NCBI RefSeq assembly: GCF_003697785.1
Contig: NZ_QOKZ01000002.1
Location: 124,001-188,000 of the forward strand
DNA length: 64,000 nt
Source of the DNA: Paracoccus alkanivorans
Lineage (GTDB): Bacteria > Pseudomonadota > Alphaproteobacteria > Rhodobacterales > Rhodobacteraceae
Reading direction: 5' to 3'
Position 1 is the first letter of the stretch. Every line of letters begins with the position of its first letter. The notes under the pieces are model-generated. The model was not told the DNA's origin. It saw only the letters and a program-made list of their open reading frames with translations, and ran no database searches. The position numbers were made by a program, and so were the translations under genes. Positions 1 through 8,294 of the stretch are shown here, one piece after another.

Positions 1-6
1 CAACCG

Positions 7-807
7 ATGGACGAAGAAAGCCGCATCACCAGGGAAGGCATCCGCATTCACGCCCCGCAGGATTTCGAAGGCATGCGCAAGGCAGGCGCGGTGGCTTCGC
101 GGATCCTCGACGAGGTCGGCCCGCTGGTCGAACCGGGCGTGACCACCGGAGCCCTCGACGACTTCATCCGGAACCGGGTTGAGGAACTTGGCGCCACCTC
201 GGCGACGATCGGCTATCGCGGCTATCAGCACGCAAGCTGCATCAGCGTGAACCATGTCGTCTGCCACGGTATTCCGAGCGAAAAAAGCCTGAAGAATGGC
301 GATATCCTGAATATCGACGTCACCGTGATCGTCGATGGCTGGTATGGCGACACCAGCCGCATGTATGTGGCCGGAAAACCGTCGATCAAGGCGCAGAGGC
401 TGATCCAGGTGACCCATGATTCACTGATGAAGGGGATCGAGGCCGTCCGTCCCGGTGCGACCTTCGGCGATATCGGCGCCGCTATCCAGACCTATGCCGA
501 AGGGCATCGCATGTCGGTCGTGCGGGATTTCTGCGGTCACGGGCTGGGGCGGGTGTTCCACGCGCCGCCCAATGTCCTGCATTTCGGACGCGCCGGCAAG
601 GGCCCGGTGCTGGAGGAAGGCATGTTCTTCACCATCGAGCCGATGATCAATCTGGGCCGTCCCGAGACCAAGACGCTGGCCGATGACTGGACCGCCGTCA
701 CCCGCGACAAGTCCCTGTCGGCCCAGTTCGAGCATTCGATCGGCGTCACCTCGGACGGTTTCGAGATCTTCACACCATCGGACCTGTTCTTCCCGGAAGC
801 CCGTTAA
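7..807 (+). CDS. map: Methionine aminopeptidase, type I
   Basis: Removes the initiator methionine from nascent cytosolic proteins. The 266-residue protein is the usual length for a type I enzyme with no N-terminal extension. The five metal ligands of the pita-bread fold are visible: D104 (NIDVT), D115 (YGDTSR), H178 (GHGLG), E211 (TIEPM) and E242 (FEHS), and H87 in the CHGIP motif is the conserved substrate-side histidine. The ATG at base 7 gives the normal family N-terminus, although only six bases of upstream sequence are available, so the ribosome binding site cannot be judged. It converges on the yqgE gene 52 bp downstream. Confidence 0.96.
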   Translation: MDEESRITREGIRIHAPQDFEGMRKAGAVASRILDEVGPLVEPGVTTGALDDFIRNRVEELGATSATIGYRGYQHASCISVNHVVCHGIPSEKSLKNGDILNIDVTVIVDGWYGDTSRMYVAGKPSIKAQRLIQVTHDSLMKGIEAVRPGATFGDIGAAIQTYAEGHRMSVVRDFCGHGLGRVFHAPPNVLHFGRAGKGPVLEEGMFFTIEPMINLGRPETKTLADDWTAVTRDKSLSAQFEHSIGVTSDGFEIFTPSDLFFPEAR

Positions 808-859
808 GCTCTGCTCGGGAACCCCGCCCGTGCATCCGGCCGTGCCCGGCCATTGCCGG

Positions 860-1450
860 TCAGGCGCGACCCGCCGCAGCCGACAAGAGTGACGGATCAA
901 TGCCTTGCGCTCGCAGCGCAAAATGCCATTTCACCTCGTTATCGGCGCCAAAGACCAACTCGTCGTCGCTGTCACCCACCAGCCAGCCGTTCTGCAGCAT
1001 TTCCTCTTCAAGCTGCCCCGGCCCCCAGCCTGCGTATCCCAGTGCCAGAACGGCCGATTCCGGGCCGTTCCCATGCGCCAGGTCCTCGAGAATGTCGCGG
1101 GTCGTCGTCATCGCCAGACCTTGCCCAATCCGCAGCCGCCCCTCGGGATCATTGCCATGCTCGGGCACGTTGTGCAGAACGAAGCCCCTTCCGGGCTCGA
1201 CCGGTCCGCCAAAGCGCACCTCGATCCGGCGGGCACCGTTATCGGCCTCTATCTCCAGTTGTTCCAGCAGGTCGCCGAAATCGATCTCGGGCAATGGCCG
1301 GTTGAGCACCAGCCCCATCGCCCCGTCGTCGGAATGCGCGCATATCAACACGACCGAGCGCTGGAAACGCGGATCATTCATTCCCGGCATGGCGATCAGA
1401 ACCTTGCCGGTCAGGTTTGCGGGTTCGGACTGTTCGGGGTTGCTGCTCAT
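860..1450 (-). CDS. YqgE/AlgH family protein (UPF0301)
   Basis: A 196-residue member of the YqgE/AlgH family, a conserved proteobacterial protein whose biochemical role is not settled. The family N-terminus (LTGKVLIAMPGMNDPRF, then SVVLICAHSDDGAMGLVLN) and the later GGPVEPGRGFVLH and LALGYAGWGPGQLEEE motifs are all present. The open frame continues 16 codons further upstream, but the start at 1450 is preceded by AAGGAG at good spacing (AAGGAGACC then AT and ATG), so I use that start. It is divergent from the DsbD-domain gene, with a 103-bp gap that must hold both promoters. Confidence 0.93.
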   Translation of the reverse strand: MSSNPEQSEPANLTGKVLIAMPGMNDPRFQRSVVLICAHSDDGAMGLVLNRPLPEIDFGDLLEQLEIEADNGARRIEVRFGGPVEPGRGFVLHNVPEHGNDPEGRLRIGQGLAMTTTRDILEDLAHGNGPESAVLALGYAGWGPGQLEEEMLQNGWLVGDSDDELVFGADNEVKWHFALRAQGIDPSLLSAAAGRA

Positions 1451-1553
1451 ATGGTCTCCTTGCCTCTCCAAGATCGGCGCTTCGGGGCGATGATGCAAGA
1501 TCCCCGCGTGAAAGTGATTTCATTCATCATACAAGTGTCGCTAAACCCGCCCC

Positions 1554-2354
1554 ATGATCCGAACCATGTCGCTGACCCTCTGCACCGCTCTGACCGTCCT
1601 TCCCGCCGCCGCCGAGCAACTGCCTCCGGGTGTCGTGTCGGCCCGGCTCCTGCCCGGCTGGACGGATGGGGACGGCAATCGCGTCTCTGCGCTTGAGTTG
1701 CGGCTTGAACCGGGATGGAAGACCTATTGGCGCAACCCCGGCGATAGCGGTCTGCCGCCCAGCTTCGACTGGCGGGAATCGGAAAACCTTGCCGAGGTCG
1801 CGTTTCACTGGCCCGCCCCGGAGGCGATCCGCTCCGGCGGCGAATTGACGCTTGGCTATCATGACCTGCTGGTTCTGCCGTTCACGGCGAAACCCGCCGA
1901 TCCCGGCCGGCCCGTCGAACTGGCTGCTGGAATCGACCTTGGGGTTTGCGAGAAAATCTGCGTGCCGGCCCATTTCGACCTGCAGGCACCCGCCGCGGGT
2001 GAACGCCCCGACCCGGTGATCGAAACCGCATTGAGCCGGATGCCCGAACCTCTTCCCGCCACCCCCGCCTGCACCAGGCGGGAGATCGAGGACGGGATTC
2101 AGCTTAGCGTGCTGCTACCCCGGCAGGAGGTCGATGTCGCTGCGATGGAACTGGACGGTCATCCCGATATCTGGGTCTCTACCGCGACGCTTGAGGCCGA
2201 AGGTCAGGACATCCGCGCGACCGCGGATTTCGTTCCTCCTTCGGGCGAGCCGTTCGATCTGGATGTGGACAATCTGCGGATCACACTGATCGGCACGGAT
2301 GGCGCGGTCGAGATGCGAGGCTGTGATCTGCAAACCGCCGCCTTTGGCGGCTGA
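1554..2354 (+). CDS. Exported protein with DsbD N-terminal (thiol-disulfide interchange) domain
   Basis: The 266-residue protein begins with a short signal peptide (hydrophobic MSLTLCTALTVLPAAA, cleavage expected near residue 20-21), so it should act in the periplasm. The rest resembles the N-terminal substrate-binding domain of DsbD, which passes electrons to periplasmic partner proteins: the LEPGWKTYWRNPGDSGLPP signature at about 51-69 and a cysteine pair in VCEKICVP (C132, C136). Unlike DsbD there is no membrane-spanning or thioredoxin domain, so it would need a CcdA-like partner elsewhere. Further cysteines occur near 176 and close to the C-terminus. No clear Shine-Dalgarno is seen; ATG at 1566 is a possible alternative start. 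Confidence 0.8.
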   Translation: MIRTMSLTLCTALTVLPAAAEQLPPGVVSARLLPGWTDGDGNRVSALELRLEPGWKTYWRNPGDSGLPPSFDWRESENLAEVAFHWPAPEAIRSGGELTLGYHDLLVLPFTAKPADPGRPVELAAGIDLGVCEKICVPAHFDLQAPAAGERPDPVIETALSRMPEPLPATPACTRREIEDGIQLSVLLPRQEVDVAAMELDGHPDIWVSTATLEAEGQDIRATADFVPPSGEPFDLDVDNLRITLIGTDGAVEMRGCDLQTAAFGG

Positions 2355-2434
2355 GAGGTTTCCGGCATTGCCGCTATTCGACAAGTTGCCGGATACCACA
2401 GACCGAGCCCGAGCCGGTCCGGACTAGTCCGGTT

Positions 2435-3262
2435 TCATGCGGAAGCCGTCTCCAACCGAGCCGCGATGGACAAAAGATCGGCCCATGCCTCGCGCTTGGC
2501 AGCCGGGTTGCGCAACAGATAGGCCGGATGCGTCATTGGCAGTGCCGGACGGCCGAACGCCTCTGTCCATTGCCCGCGCAGCCGCAGGATGCCACGCCGC
2601 CCCAGGGCTGCCTGACAGGGAATATTGCCCATCAGCACGATCAGGTCCGGCGAGGCAAGTTCGATATGCCGCCGCACGAAGGGGAGGCTGACGGCGATTT
2701 CGTCGGGGCTCGGGTCGCGGTTGCCCGGCGGGCGCCAGGTCAGCACATTGACGATATAAAGCGCCTTTTCCGCATCGACCGCATCGCGGGCCAGCCCGAT
2801 GGCCCCGAACATCCGGTTCAGCAATTGCCCCGCGCGACCGACAAAGGGCCGCCCTTCGCGATCCTCCTGATCGCCCGGGGCCTCCCCCAGGATCAGCACC
2901 CGCGCCTTGGGATTGCCGTCGCTGAAACAGAAATTGCGCGCGCCCTTCTTCAGTTCGATACCGTCGAAATCCTCCTGAACCGAGGCCAGCGCCGCAAGAC
3001 TGTCCGCCGACGCGGCCAAAGCCTCGGCCTCGGCAACCAGCGCCGATGGATCATCGGGCGTAGCAGAGAGAGCCGCTGGCGCCTTGACCTGCGACAGGGA
3101 TATCTCCGGCATCACCGGCTTTGGCCGCGCGGCCAGTTCGAACCGATCCACCGTATTGTCCAGGATCGGTTCTTCGGCCCCCATCTCGGCCTGCCATTCC
3201 AGCAGCGCCAGCGCGGTTGCGGCGTCCAGCCCGATTCCCTGATATGTGAGATTTCCGTCCAT
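2435..3262 (-). CDS. Uracil-DNA glycosylase superfamily protein (family 4-like, without Fe-S cysteines)
   Basis: Predicted to excise uracil from DNA as the first step of base excision repair. The 275-residue protein has motif A GEAPGDQED (126-134), the following GRPFVGRAGQLL typical of family 4 and related enzymes, NVLTWRPPGNRDP (172-184), and motif B as THPAYLLR (244-251). The four cysteines that bind the [4Fe-4S] cluster in family 4 enzymes are not present: the region before GNP has only one cysteine (C112), the NV-K-CRPP cysteine is W176, and the last is replaced near S192. About 95 N-terminal residues precede the catalytic domain and look low in complexity. Cluster-free alphaproteobacterial members of this superfamily have been described, so activity remains likely. 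Confidence 0.88.
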   Translation of the reverse strand: MDGNLTYQGIGLDAATALALLEWQAEMGAEEPILDNTVDRFELAARPKPVMPEISLSQVKAPAALSATPDDPSALVAEAEALAASADSLAALASVQEDFDGIELKKGARNFCFSDGNPKARVLILGEAPGDQEDREGRPFVGRAGQLLNRMFGAIGLARDAVDAEKALYIVNVLTWRPPGNRDPSPDEIAVSLPFVRRHIELASPDLIVLMGNIPCQAALGRRGILRLRGQWTEAFGRPALPMTHPAYLLRNPAAKREAWADLLSIAARLETASA

Positions 3263-3300
3263 GCCGCCAAGCTAGGCCCGCCACCGCCCGCAGGCAAGCG

Positions 3301-4008
3301 TCAGTCGGTGACCAGCATGTATCCTGCGCCGCGCACGGTCTGCAGAAAGCGCGGCTCTTTCGGGTCGGGCTCGATCTTGCGGCGCAGGCGGGTCATCTGC
3401 ACATCGATGGCACGTTCCGAATTCTCGGATTCCTCGCCGCTGCCGCCCCGTCCCAGATCCTCGATCAGCTCGGTCCGGCTTACCGGCTGGCCCGGGGTCG
3501 CGGCCAGCCGTCGCAGCAGGGCCTGCTCGGTCCCGGTCAGGCGCAGCGGAGAGTCACCCTGCCAGAGCTCTGCCTTCTCGGTATCGTAGCGCAGCATTCC
3601 CAATGTCAGGAATTTGGGCTGCGCCATCTCGGCAACCGGAACCCGGCGCAGGATCGCCGCGATCCGCAACAGCAATTCACGCGGCTCGAAAGGCTTGGGC
3701 AGGTAATCATCCGCACCGCTTTCCAGCCCGGTGATACGATCCTCCGTCTCGCCCTTCGCGGTCAACAGCAGAACCGGCATATCGCTTCGTTCACGCAGGA
3801 ACCGGGTGAGTGAGAAACCATCCTCGCCGGGCATCATCACGTCCAGGACGACCAGATCGAATTCCAGCCCTGCCAGCAACCTGCGAGCCTGGGCGGCATC
3901 GCGCGCGCAGCTGACAAGGAAACCGTTCCTGCGCAGGAACCGGCTTAGCAGGCTGCGTATGCGCTCATCGTCATCGACGATCAGAATATGTGCGTCTTGG
4001 CTGCTCAT
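3301..4008 (-). CDS. petR: OmpR-family response regulator PetR
   Basis: A two-component response regulator of 235 residues. The receiver domain (about 7-120) has the acidic pocket DDD (12-14), phosphoacceptor D56 in VVLDVMMPGEDG, T83 and K105 (PKPF). A winged-helix OmpR/PhoB DNA-binding domain follows from about 135 to 233, ending in TVRGAGYML. The gene overlaps the end of the upstream MarR gene by 38 bp. That MarR-then-response-regulator order is the petP-petR pair that in Rhodobacter capsulatus is required for cytochrome bc1 and c2 production. No sensor kinase gene is adjacent. Confidence 0.85.
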   Translation of the reverse strand: MSSQDAHILIVDDDERIRSLLSRFLRRNGFLVSCARDAAQARRLLAGLEFDLVVLDVMMPGEDGFSLTRFLRERSDMPVLLLTAKGETEDRITGLESGADDYLPKPFEPRELLLRIAAILRRVPVAEMAQPKFLTLGMLRYDTEKAELWQGDSPLRLTGTEQALLRRLAATPGQPVSRTELIEDLGRGGSGEESENSERAIDVQMTRLRRKIEPDPKEPRFLQTVRGAGYMLVTD

Positions 4009-4537
4009 TGGCGGGCTCTTTCCGATCTTCGGGCAAGTCTTTCAATGCCTGATACTGCGCCCGCGTCTCGGGGTCCATCATCGCTTCCAGAACCTGCCGG
4101 AACCCCGCCACCGCCTGCGGGCCGGCATTGCGATAGGCGGCACGCATCCGCGCGCGCTGAGCCTCGGACAGGCGGCGCTCGAGAATGGCGCCCTTCTCGG
4201 TCAGGTAAAGCTGCCTCTCGCGGCGGTCACGGCGGCCTACCCGGCTTTCGACAAGTTCATCCTCAATCAAGGTGCGCAGCACCCGATTCAGGGATTGCTT
4301 GGTTACCCCAAGCACCGCCAGCAGCGATGTTACCGTCAGCCCCGGATCGCGGTTGATGAAATGCACGGCGCGGTGATGGGCGCGGCCGTAATCCAGCTCG
4401 GCCAGAATCAGGTCGGGATCGGCGGTGAAGGCGCGATAGGCGAAGAACATCGCCTCGATGCCGCGGCGAAGCTGATCATCCGTCAGAAACAGCAGGTCCT
4501 CACCGATCATGCCCGGCATCCGTATTTTCTGCTGCAT
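3971..4537 (-). CDS. petP: MarR-family transcriptional regulator PetP
   Basis: A 188-residue winged-helix regulator. Residues about 55-125 carry the MarR core: INRDPGLTVTSLLAVLGVTKQSLNRVL (recognition helix region) and the wing VESRVGRRDRRERQLYLTEKG. The frame is open much further upstream, but ATG at 4537 follows an AAAGGGAGAGGG purine run and gives the family N-terminus (GEDLLFLTDDQLRRGIEAMFFAYR). It overlaps petR by 38 bp, suggesting translational coupling, and is divergent from ilvE. Two copies of a CTT-CGCAAGA-like motif lie in the shared intergenic region and could be its own operators. Confidence 0.85.
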   Translation of the reverse strand: MQQKIRMPGMIGEDLLFLTDDQLRRGIEAMFFAYRAFTADPDLILAELDYGRAHHRAVHFINRDPGLTVTSLLAVLGVTKQSLNRVLRTLIEDELVESRVGRRDRRERQLYLTEKGAILERRLSEAQRARMRAAYRNAGPQAVAGFRQVLEAMMDPETRAQYQALKDLPEDRKEPANEQPRRTYSDRR

Positions 4538-4599
4538 CCCTCTCCCTTTCTCTGCATTTCCCGGCTTGATAGGGCAGCCTTGTTGACTTTCCAAGATTC

Positions 4600-4680
4600 G
4601 ATTGCTAGCCGTCAAGCATCTTACGCAAGAAATTAGCCGATTCCGGGCTATTTTGCGCAAGATCTGAAAAGTCCGGGATT
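4600..4680. promoter_or_regulatory. petP/ilvE divergent control region with repeated TTRCGCAAGA motif
   Basis: The 156-bp gap between petP and ilvE contains TTACGCAAGA at 4621-4630 and TTGCGCAAGA at 4653-4662. They are in the same orientation, 32 bp apart (about three helical turns). Each has partial dyad symmetry (TCTT-ACGC-AAGA in the first, TTGCGCAA in the second), which fits the symmetric sites bound by MarR-family dimers. Binding by PetP is my inference from the adjacency. Confidence 0.45.
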
Positions 4681-4693
4681 GATGGAGAGAAAA

Positions 4694-5563
4694 ATGACGG
4701 CGGCATATGACGATCGCGACGGCAAAATCTGGATGGATGGCGAACTCATAGACTGGCGCGACGCGAAGGTGCATATCCTGACCCATGCGCTGCATTACGC
4801 AAGTTCGGTATTCGAGGGCGAGCGCTGCTATGACGGCAAGATCTTCAAGGGGCACGAGCATTCGCTGCGGCTGATCGAATCGGGCCGCCTGCTGGACATG
4901 CCGATTCCCTATTCCGCCGACGAGATCGACGCCGCCAAGGAAGCCGTGCTGAAAGCCAACGGTTTCGAAAACGCCTATGTGCGCGCGGTCGCATGGAGGG
5001 GCTCGGGCGAGGATATGGGCGTATCGGCCAAGCGCAACCCGGTCCGTATGGCGATCTGCGCATGGGAATGGGGCAGCTATTACGGCGACGCGAAATGGCA
5101 GGGCGCCAAGCTGGATGTCGCCAAGTGGAAGCGCCCAAGCCCGGAAACCATCCCCACCGCCGCCAAGGCCGCCGGCCTTTACATGATCTGCACCATGTCC
5201 AAGCATGCCGCCGAAGCCAAGGGCTGTTCTGACGCGCTGTTCATGGACTGGGAGGGGTATGTGGCCGAGGCGACCGGCGCGAATATCTTCTTCGTCAAGG
5301 ATGGCGAGGTGCATACGCCTCTGGCCGACCGCTTCCTGAACGGGCTTACCCGGCAGACCATCATCCAGATTCTGAAGGACAAGGGAATCGCGGTGCATGA
5401 GCGCCGCATCAAGCCCGAGGAGCTGGAAGGTTTCCAGGAATGCTTCCTGACCGGCACGGCTGCCGAGGTCACCCCGGTCGGGCAGATCGGCGACTGGCAT
5501 TTCCAGGTCGGCCAGACCACGCGCGGAATCGCCGAGGATTACGAGAAGCTGGTCCGCTCATGA
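4694..5563 (+). CDS. ilvE: Branched-chain amino acid aminotransferase
   Basis: A PLP class IV transaminase for the last step of valine, leucine and isoleucine synthesis. Numbered from ATG 4694 the protein has 289 residues; the PLP-binding lysine is K158 in TAAKAAGLY, and the cofactor-contacting glutamate is in YVAEATGANIFF. The substrate-site motifs HYASSVFEGERCY and TGTAAEVTPVG are intact. The frame opens at 4679, but ATG 4694 is preceded by GGAGAG at suitable spacing and gives the usual N-terminus. Its stop overlaps the start of the VOC gene (ATGA), so the two are probably co-translated. Confidence 0.95.
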   Translation: MTAAYDDRDGKIWMDGELIDWRDAKVHILTHALHYASSVFEGERCYDGKIFKGHEHSLRLIESGRLLDMPIPYSADEIDAAKEAVLKANGFENAYVRAVAWRGSGEDMGVSAKRNPVRMAICAWEWGSYYGDAKWQGAKLDVAKWKRPSPETIPTAAKAAGLYMICTMSKHAAEAKGCSDALFMDWEGYVAEATGANIFFVKDGEVHTPLADRFLNGLTRQTIIQILKDKGIAVHERRIKPEELEGFQECFLTGTAAEVTPVGQIGDWHFQVGQTTRGIAEDYEKLVRS

Positions 5564-5958
5564 GCCATCGCCTCGCCCATATCGCGCTGGTGGTGCGCGA
5601 TTACGACGAGGCGATCCGGTTCTACGTGGACGTGCTGGGCTTCCGGCTGCTGGAGGATATCCATCAGCCGGAGCAGGACAAGAGATGGGTGCTGGTGCAG
5701 CCCTCCGGCGGAGGCGCCTCGATCCTGCTGGCCCGTGCCGCGAATGACATCCAGCGCGCGGCCATCGGGGCACAATCCGGTGGCCGCGTATTCCTGTTTC
5801 TGGATACCGACGACCTGTCGGCCGATCTGGACAGATTGCGCGAGAACGGGGTCAGGATCGTCCGCGAGCCAAAGACCGCCGATTACGGTACCGTCGCCGT
5901 ATTCGAGGACCTGTATGGCAATCTCTGGGACCTGATCGAACGGCCAGGGGCCGGGTGA
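5560..5958 (+). CDS. VOC (glyoxalase/bleomycin resistance/dioxygenase) superfamily protein
   Basis: A single-domain 132-residue protein with the two paired beta-alpha-beta-beta-beta units of the vicinal oxygen chelate fold: HIALVVRDYDEAIRFYVDVLGF (7-28) and, in the second half, FLDTDDLSADLDRLRENGV followed by AVFEDLYGNLWDLIE. H7 and the glutamate of VFEDLYG are at the expected metal-ligand positions. Family members include glyoxalase I, dioxygenases and resistance proteins, and nothing here identifies the substrate. The ATG overlaps the ilvE stop by four bases. Confidence 0.88.
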   Translation: MSHRLAHIALVVRDYDEAIRFYVDVLGFRLLEDIHQPEQDKRWVLVQPSGGGASILLARAANDIQRAAIGAQSGGRVFLFLDTDDLSADLDRLRENGVRIVREPKTADYGTVAVFEDLYGNLWDLIERPGAG

Positions 5959-5982
5959 CGCGCTGTCACCCGGCCGGGGGAA

Positions 5983-6171
5983 TCATACCTCCCGGCCGCG
6001 TTCGATACGCAGATACTCGGCGGTCTTGCGGTTCTCGGCACCGCGGGTCAGCGGACGGCTGTGCAGCACTGCGACAGACGGATGTGTGCCCGCCTCGCGC
6101 TCCTGCCTTGTGTATTCGCGCAACCGCTGGTGGCTGTGGCTGCGGGGTTGGTCGCTGATGTGCTTGTTCAT
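5983..6171 (-). CDS. Small charged protein of unknown function (62 aa)
   Basis: I do not recognise this protein. It is 62 residues long, rich in Arg, His and Glu, with no cysteine and no hydrophobic segment, so it is probably cytosolic and perhaps nucleic-acid or protein binding. Support for a real gene is a strong GAGGAGG ribosome binding site eight bases before the ATG at 6171, high third-position GC, and the lack of any competing gene. It lies 61 bp after ptsN on the same strand and could be the last gene of that transcript. Confidence 0.6.
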   Translation of the reverse strand: MNKHISDQPRSHSHQRLREYTRQEREAGTHPSVAVLHSRPLTRGAENRKTAEYLRIERGREV

Positions 6172-6232
6172 CTTCGGCCCCTCCTCAGGTGGATGAGCCG
6201 TTACTATAGGGCCGAATCGCTTCGTTTCAAAA

Positions 6233-6697
6233 TCAGGCCGCCTTGATCCCCTGCGCGGCTGCGAGAACGGCATGCAGCGCCGTCGGGCTGTCATTGGCGC
6301 GCAGCTTGGCCCGCAGATCTGAATCCCGCAATGTGCGCGACACGAGTGCAAGGGCCTTGAGATGATCGACCCCACCCGATTCCGGCGCGAGCAGGGCGAA
6401 AACCAGATCGACAGGTTTGCGGTCCACCGCGTCGAAATCCAGCGGTTTGTCCAGCCGCAGGAACAGCCCCACGACCCTGTCCAGCCCATGCAGCCTGGCA
6501 TGCGGCAAGGCCACACCCTGCCCCACGCCGGTGGGCCCCAGGCTTTCGCGTTCCTGCAGCGCGTCAAGCACCTCGGATGCGTTCAGCCGGTATTCGGCAT
6601 GGGCCAGATCGGCCAGTTCCTGAAACAGCCTCTTCTTGGATGTCACTTGCCCGAGGGAACGAACAGCTCCCGGCCCGAGAATCTCACTGAGTTGCAT
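6233..6697 (-). CDS. ptsN: Nitrogen-PTS EIIA component (PtsN)
   Basis: The cytosolic output protein of the nitrogen-related phosphotransferase system, regulating nitrogen and potassium processes through its phosphorylation state. The 154-residue protein is a single EIIA (mannitol/fructose-type) domain; the phosphorylated histidine is H66 in GVALPHARL. SLGPTGVGQGVALPH and LVFALLAPESGGVDHLKALA are family hallmarks. It lies 82 bp behind hpf on the same strand, the usual order after lptB-(rpoN)-hpf; rpoN itself is absent from this block. Confidence 0.95.
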   Translation of the reverse strand: MQLSEILGPGAVRSLGQVTSKKRLFQELADLAHAEYRLNASEVLDALQERESLGPTGVGQGVALPHARLHGLDRVVGLFLRLDKPLDFDAVDRKPVDLVFALLAPESGGVDHLKALALVSRTLRDSDLRAKLRANDSPTALHAVLAAAQGIKAA

Positions 6698-6779
6698 TCA
6701 GTCGTTTCTTTCCTGCGCTGACCGTCCCCGCCAGCCATTGGCCGGGAACGGTTCCGTCCGAAAGGCGGTGCGCGACGGA

Positions 6780-7355
6780 TTACCCGTTGCCACGCGGATC
6801 AATCCAGCCCACATTGCCGTCTTCCCGGCGGTGGACGACGTTGACGCCGCCATGTTTTTCATTGCGGAACACCAACAGAGGCGCCCCGGCCAGTTCCATC
6901 TGCATCACCGCGTCACCCACCGACAGGGTCGGAACGCGGCTTTCCATCTCCGCGATGATGATGGGTTCCAAGCCACTGCCCTGCGATTCCCAAACATCTT
7001 CGTCGGCGGAAAGCACATACATCCCAGCCTCGCCGAATTCAACCGGTCCCGTGCGATCCTTGTGGTGATCCTTCAACCGCCGCTTGTAGCGGCGCAACTG
7101 CTTGTCCATCCTTTCGCGGCAAGCCTCGAACGCGGCATAGATCTCGTTGGCCGCGCCGCGCGCCTGCACCGTCAGGCCGGTGGACAGATGCACGACCGCA
7201 TCACACAGGAACTGATGCGCATCGCGGGAAAAGGTGACTGTCGCATCGGTCGGGCGCTGCGAATACTTGACGACCGTGTCGCCCAATTCCGTCTCGACAT
7301 GCGTGCTCAGGGCATCGCCGACGTCAATATGTTTTCCGCTGATGGTAAAGCGCAT
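6780..7355 (-). CDS. hpf: Ribosome hibernation promoting factor, long form
   Basis: Binds the 30S decoding site and promotes 100S ribosome dimers under stress. At 191 residues it is the long form: an S30AE/YfiA domain (about 1-100; ISGKHIDVGDALSTHVE, VTFSRDAHQFLCDAVVH, AANEIYAAFEACRERMDKQLRRYK) followed by the dimerisation domain (about 130-191; EMESRVPTLSVGDAVMQMEL, NVVHRREDGNVGWIDP). A 189-bp gap separates it from lptB upstream, so it probably has its own promoter. Confidence 0.95.
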   Translation of the reverse strand: MRFTISGKHIDVGDALSTHVETELGDTVVKYSQRPTDATVTFSRDAHQFLCDAVVHLSTGLTVQARGAANEIYAAFEACRERMDKQLRRYKRRLKDHHKDRTGPVEFGEAGMYVLSADEDVWESQGSGLEPIIIAEMESRVPTLSVGDAVMQMELAGAPLLVFRNEKHGGVNVVHRREDGNVGWIDPRGNG

Positions 7356-7444
7356 CTTCTTTCCTCTCCGGTTGCCCGTTTCTGCCAGCGCCGGTCCGTT
7401 CAGGCACCGGCGCGCGGCGGTAAACGGGTATGGCGGGGCACGGC

Positions 7445-7450
7445 ATTATA
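7445..7450 (-). promoter_or_regulatory. Candidate -10 element for hpf
   Basis: The minus strand reads TATAAT here, 90 bp upstream of the hpf start and downstream of lptB. A TTGACA hexamer (7492-7497, minus strand) also lies in the gap but its spacing does not pair with this -10. No good -35 is seen at 17 bp, so the assignment is weak. Confidence 0.3.
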
Positions 7451-7544
7451 CCGCACCCGCATATCTCAATTTGGTGACAGCGGATCGCCTCTGTCAACGG
7501 AAAGAGCGATAGAGAATGGAAATTCCCGCAATCTCCTGCCGCGG

Positions 7545-8294
7545 TCAGCCGACGTGAAAGCTGTCGCCCAGGTAAACCTCGCGGACTTTCGCATCGGCGA
7601 TGATTTCCGAGGTTGTTCCCGACATAAGCACATGACCGTCATGCAGGATATATGCGCGATCGACGATCGCCAGCGTCTCACGGACATTGTGATCGGTGAT
7701 CAGGACCCCGATGCCGCGCGATTTTAGATCATGCACCAGTTCACGTATCTCGCCCACGGCGATGGGGTCCACGCCCGCGAAGGGTTCGTCCAGCAGAAGG
7801 AAACTCGGCGCAGATGCCAGGCAGCGCGCGATCTCGACCCGGCGGCGTTCGCCGCCCGACAAGGCCAGCGCCGGAGCGCCCCGCAGATGGGTGATCGAGA
7901 AATCGGCCAGCAATTCCTCCAGCCGGTCGCGCCGGTGACGCGGATCGTCCAGCGTCACCTCCAGCACCGCCATGATATTCTGCTCGACCGTGAGGCCGCG
8001 GAAGATCGACATCTCCTGCGGCAGATAGCCGATCCCCATGCGCGCACGCCGGAACATCGGCAGCTGTGTCGCATCCTGCCCGTCGATCATCACCTGCCCG
8101 GCATCGGGCGAGACCAGCCCGGCAATGCAGTAAAAGCAGGTGGTCTTGCCCGAGCCGTTGGGGCCCAGCAGGGCGACGACCTCGCCACGCTTAAGCCTCA
8201 CCGAGACATCCCGGATCACCAGGCGGTTGCGATAGGACTTGCGCAGGTTCCTGACCGTCAGGCCATCGCCCGCATGCGTTTCCGTCTCTTGCAT
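7545..8294 (-). CDS. lptB: LPS export ABC transporter ATP-binding protein
   Basis: Cytosolic ATPase of the LptB2FG complex that extracts lipopolysaccharide from the inner membrane. The 249-residue protein has Walker A GPNGSGKT (44-51), Q-loop Q93 ([18 protein letters not shown], typical of LptB), signature LSGGE (145-149), Walker B FLLLDEP (165-171) and switch H202. Its ATG shares one base with the lptA stop (TGATG), so lptA and lptB are translationally coupled. Confidence 0.96.
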   Translation of the reverse strand: MQETETHAGDGLTVRNLRKSYRNRLVIRDVSVRLKRGEVVALLGPNGSGKTTCFYCIAGLVSPDAGQVMIDGQDATQLPMFRRARMGIGYLPQEMSIFRGLTVEQNIMAVLEVTLDDPRHRRDRLEELLADFSITHLRGAPALALSGGERRRVEIARCLASAPSFLLLDEPFAGVDPIAVGEIRELVHDLKSRGIGVLITDHNVRETLAIVDRAYILHDGHVLMSGTTSEIIADAKVREVYLGDSFHVG

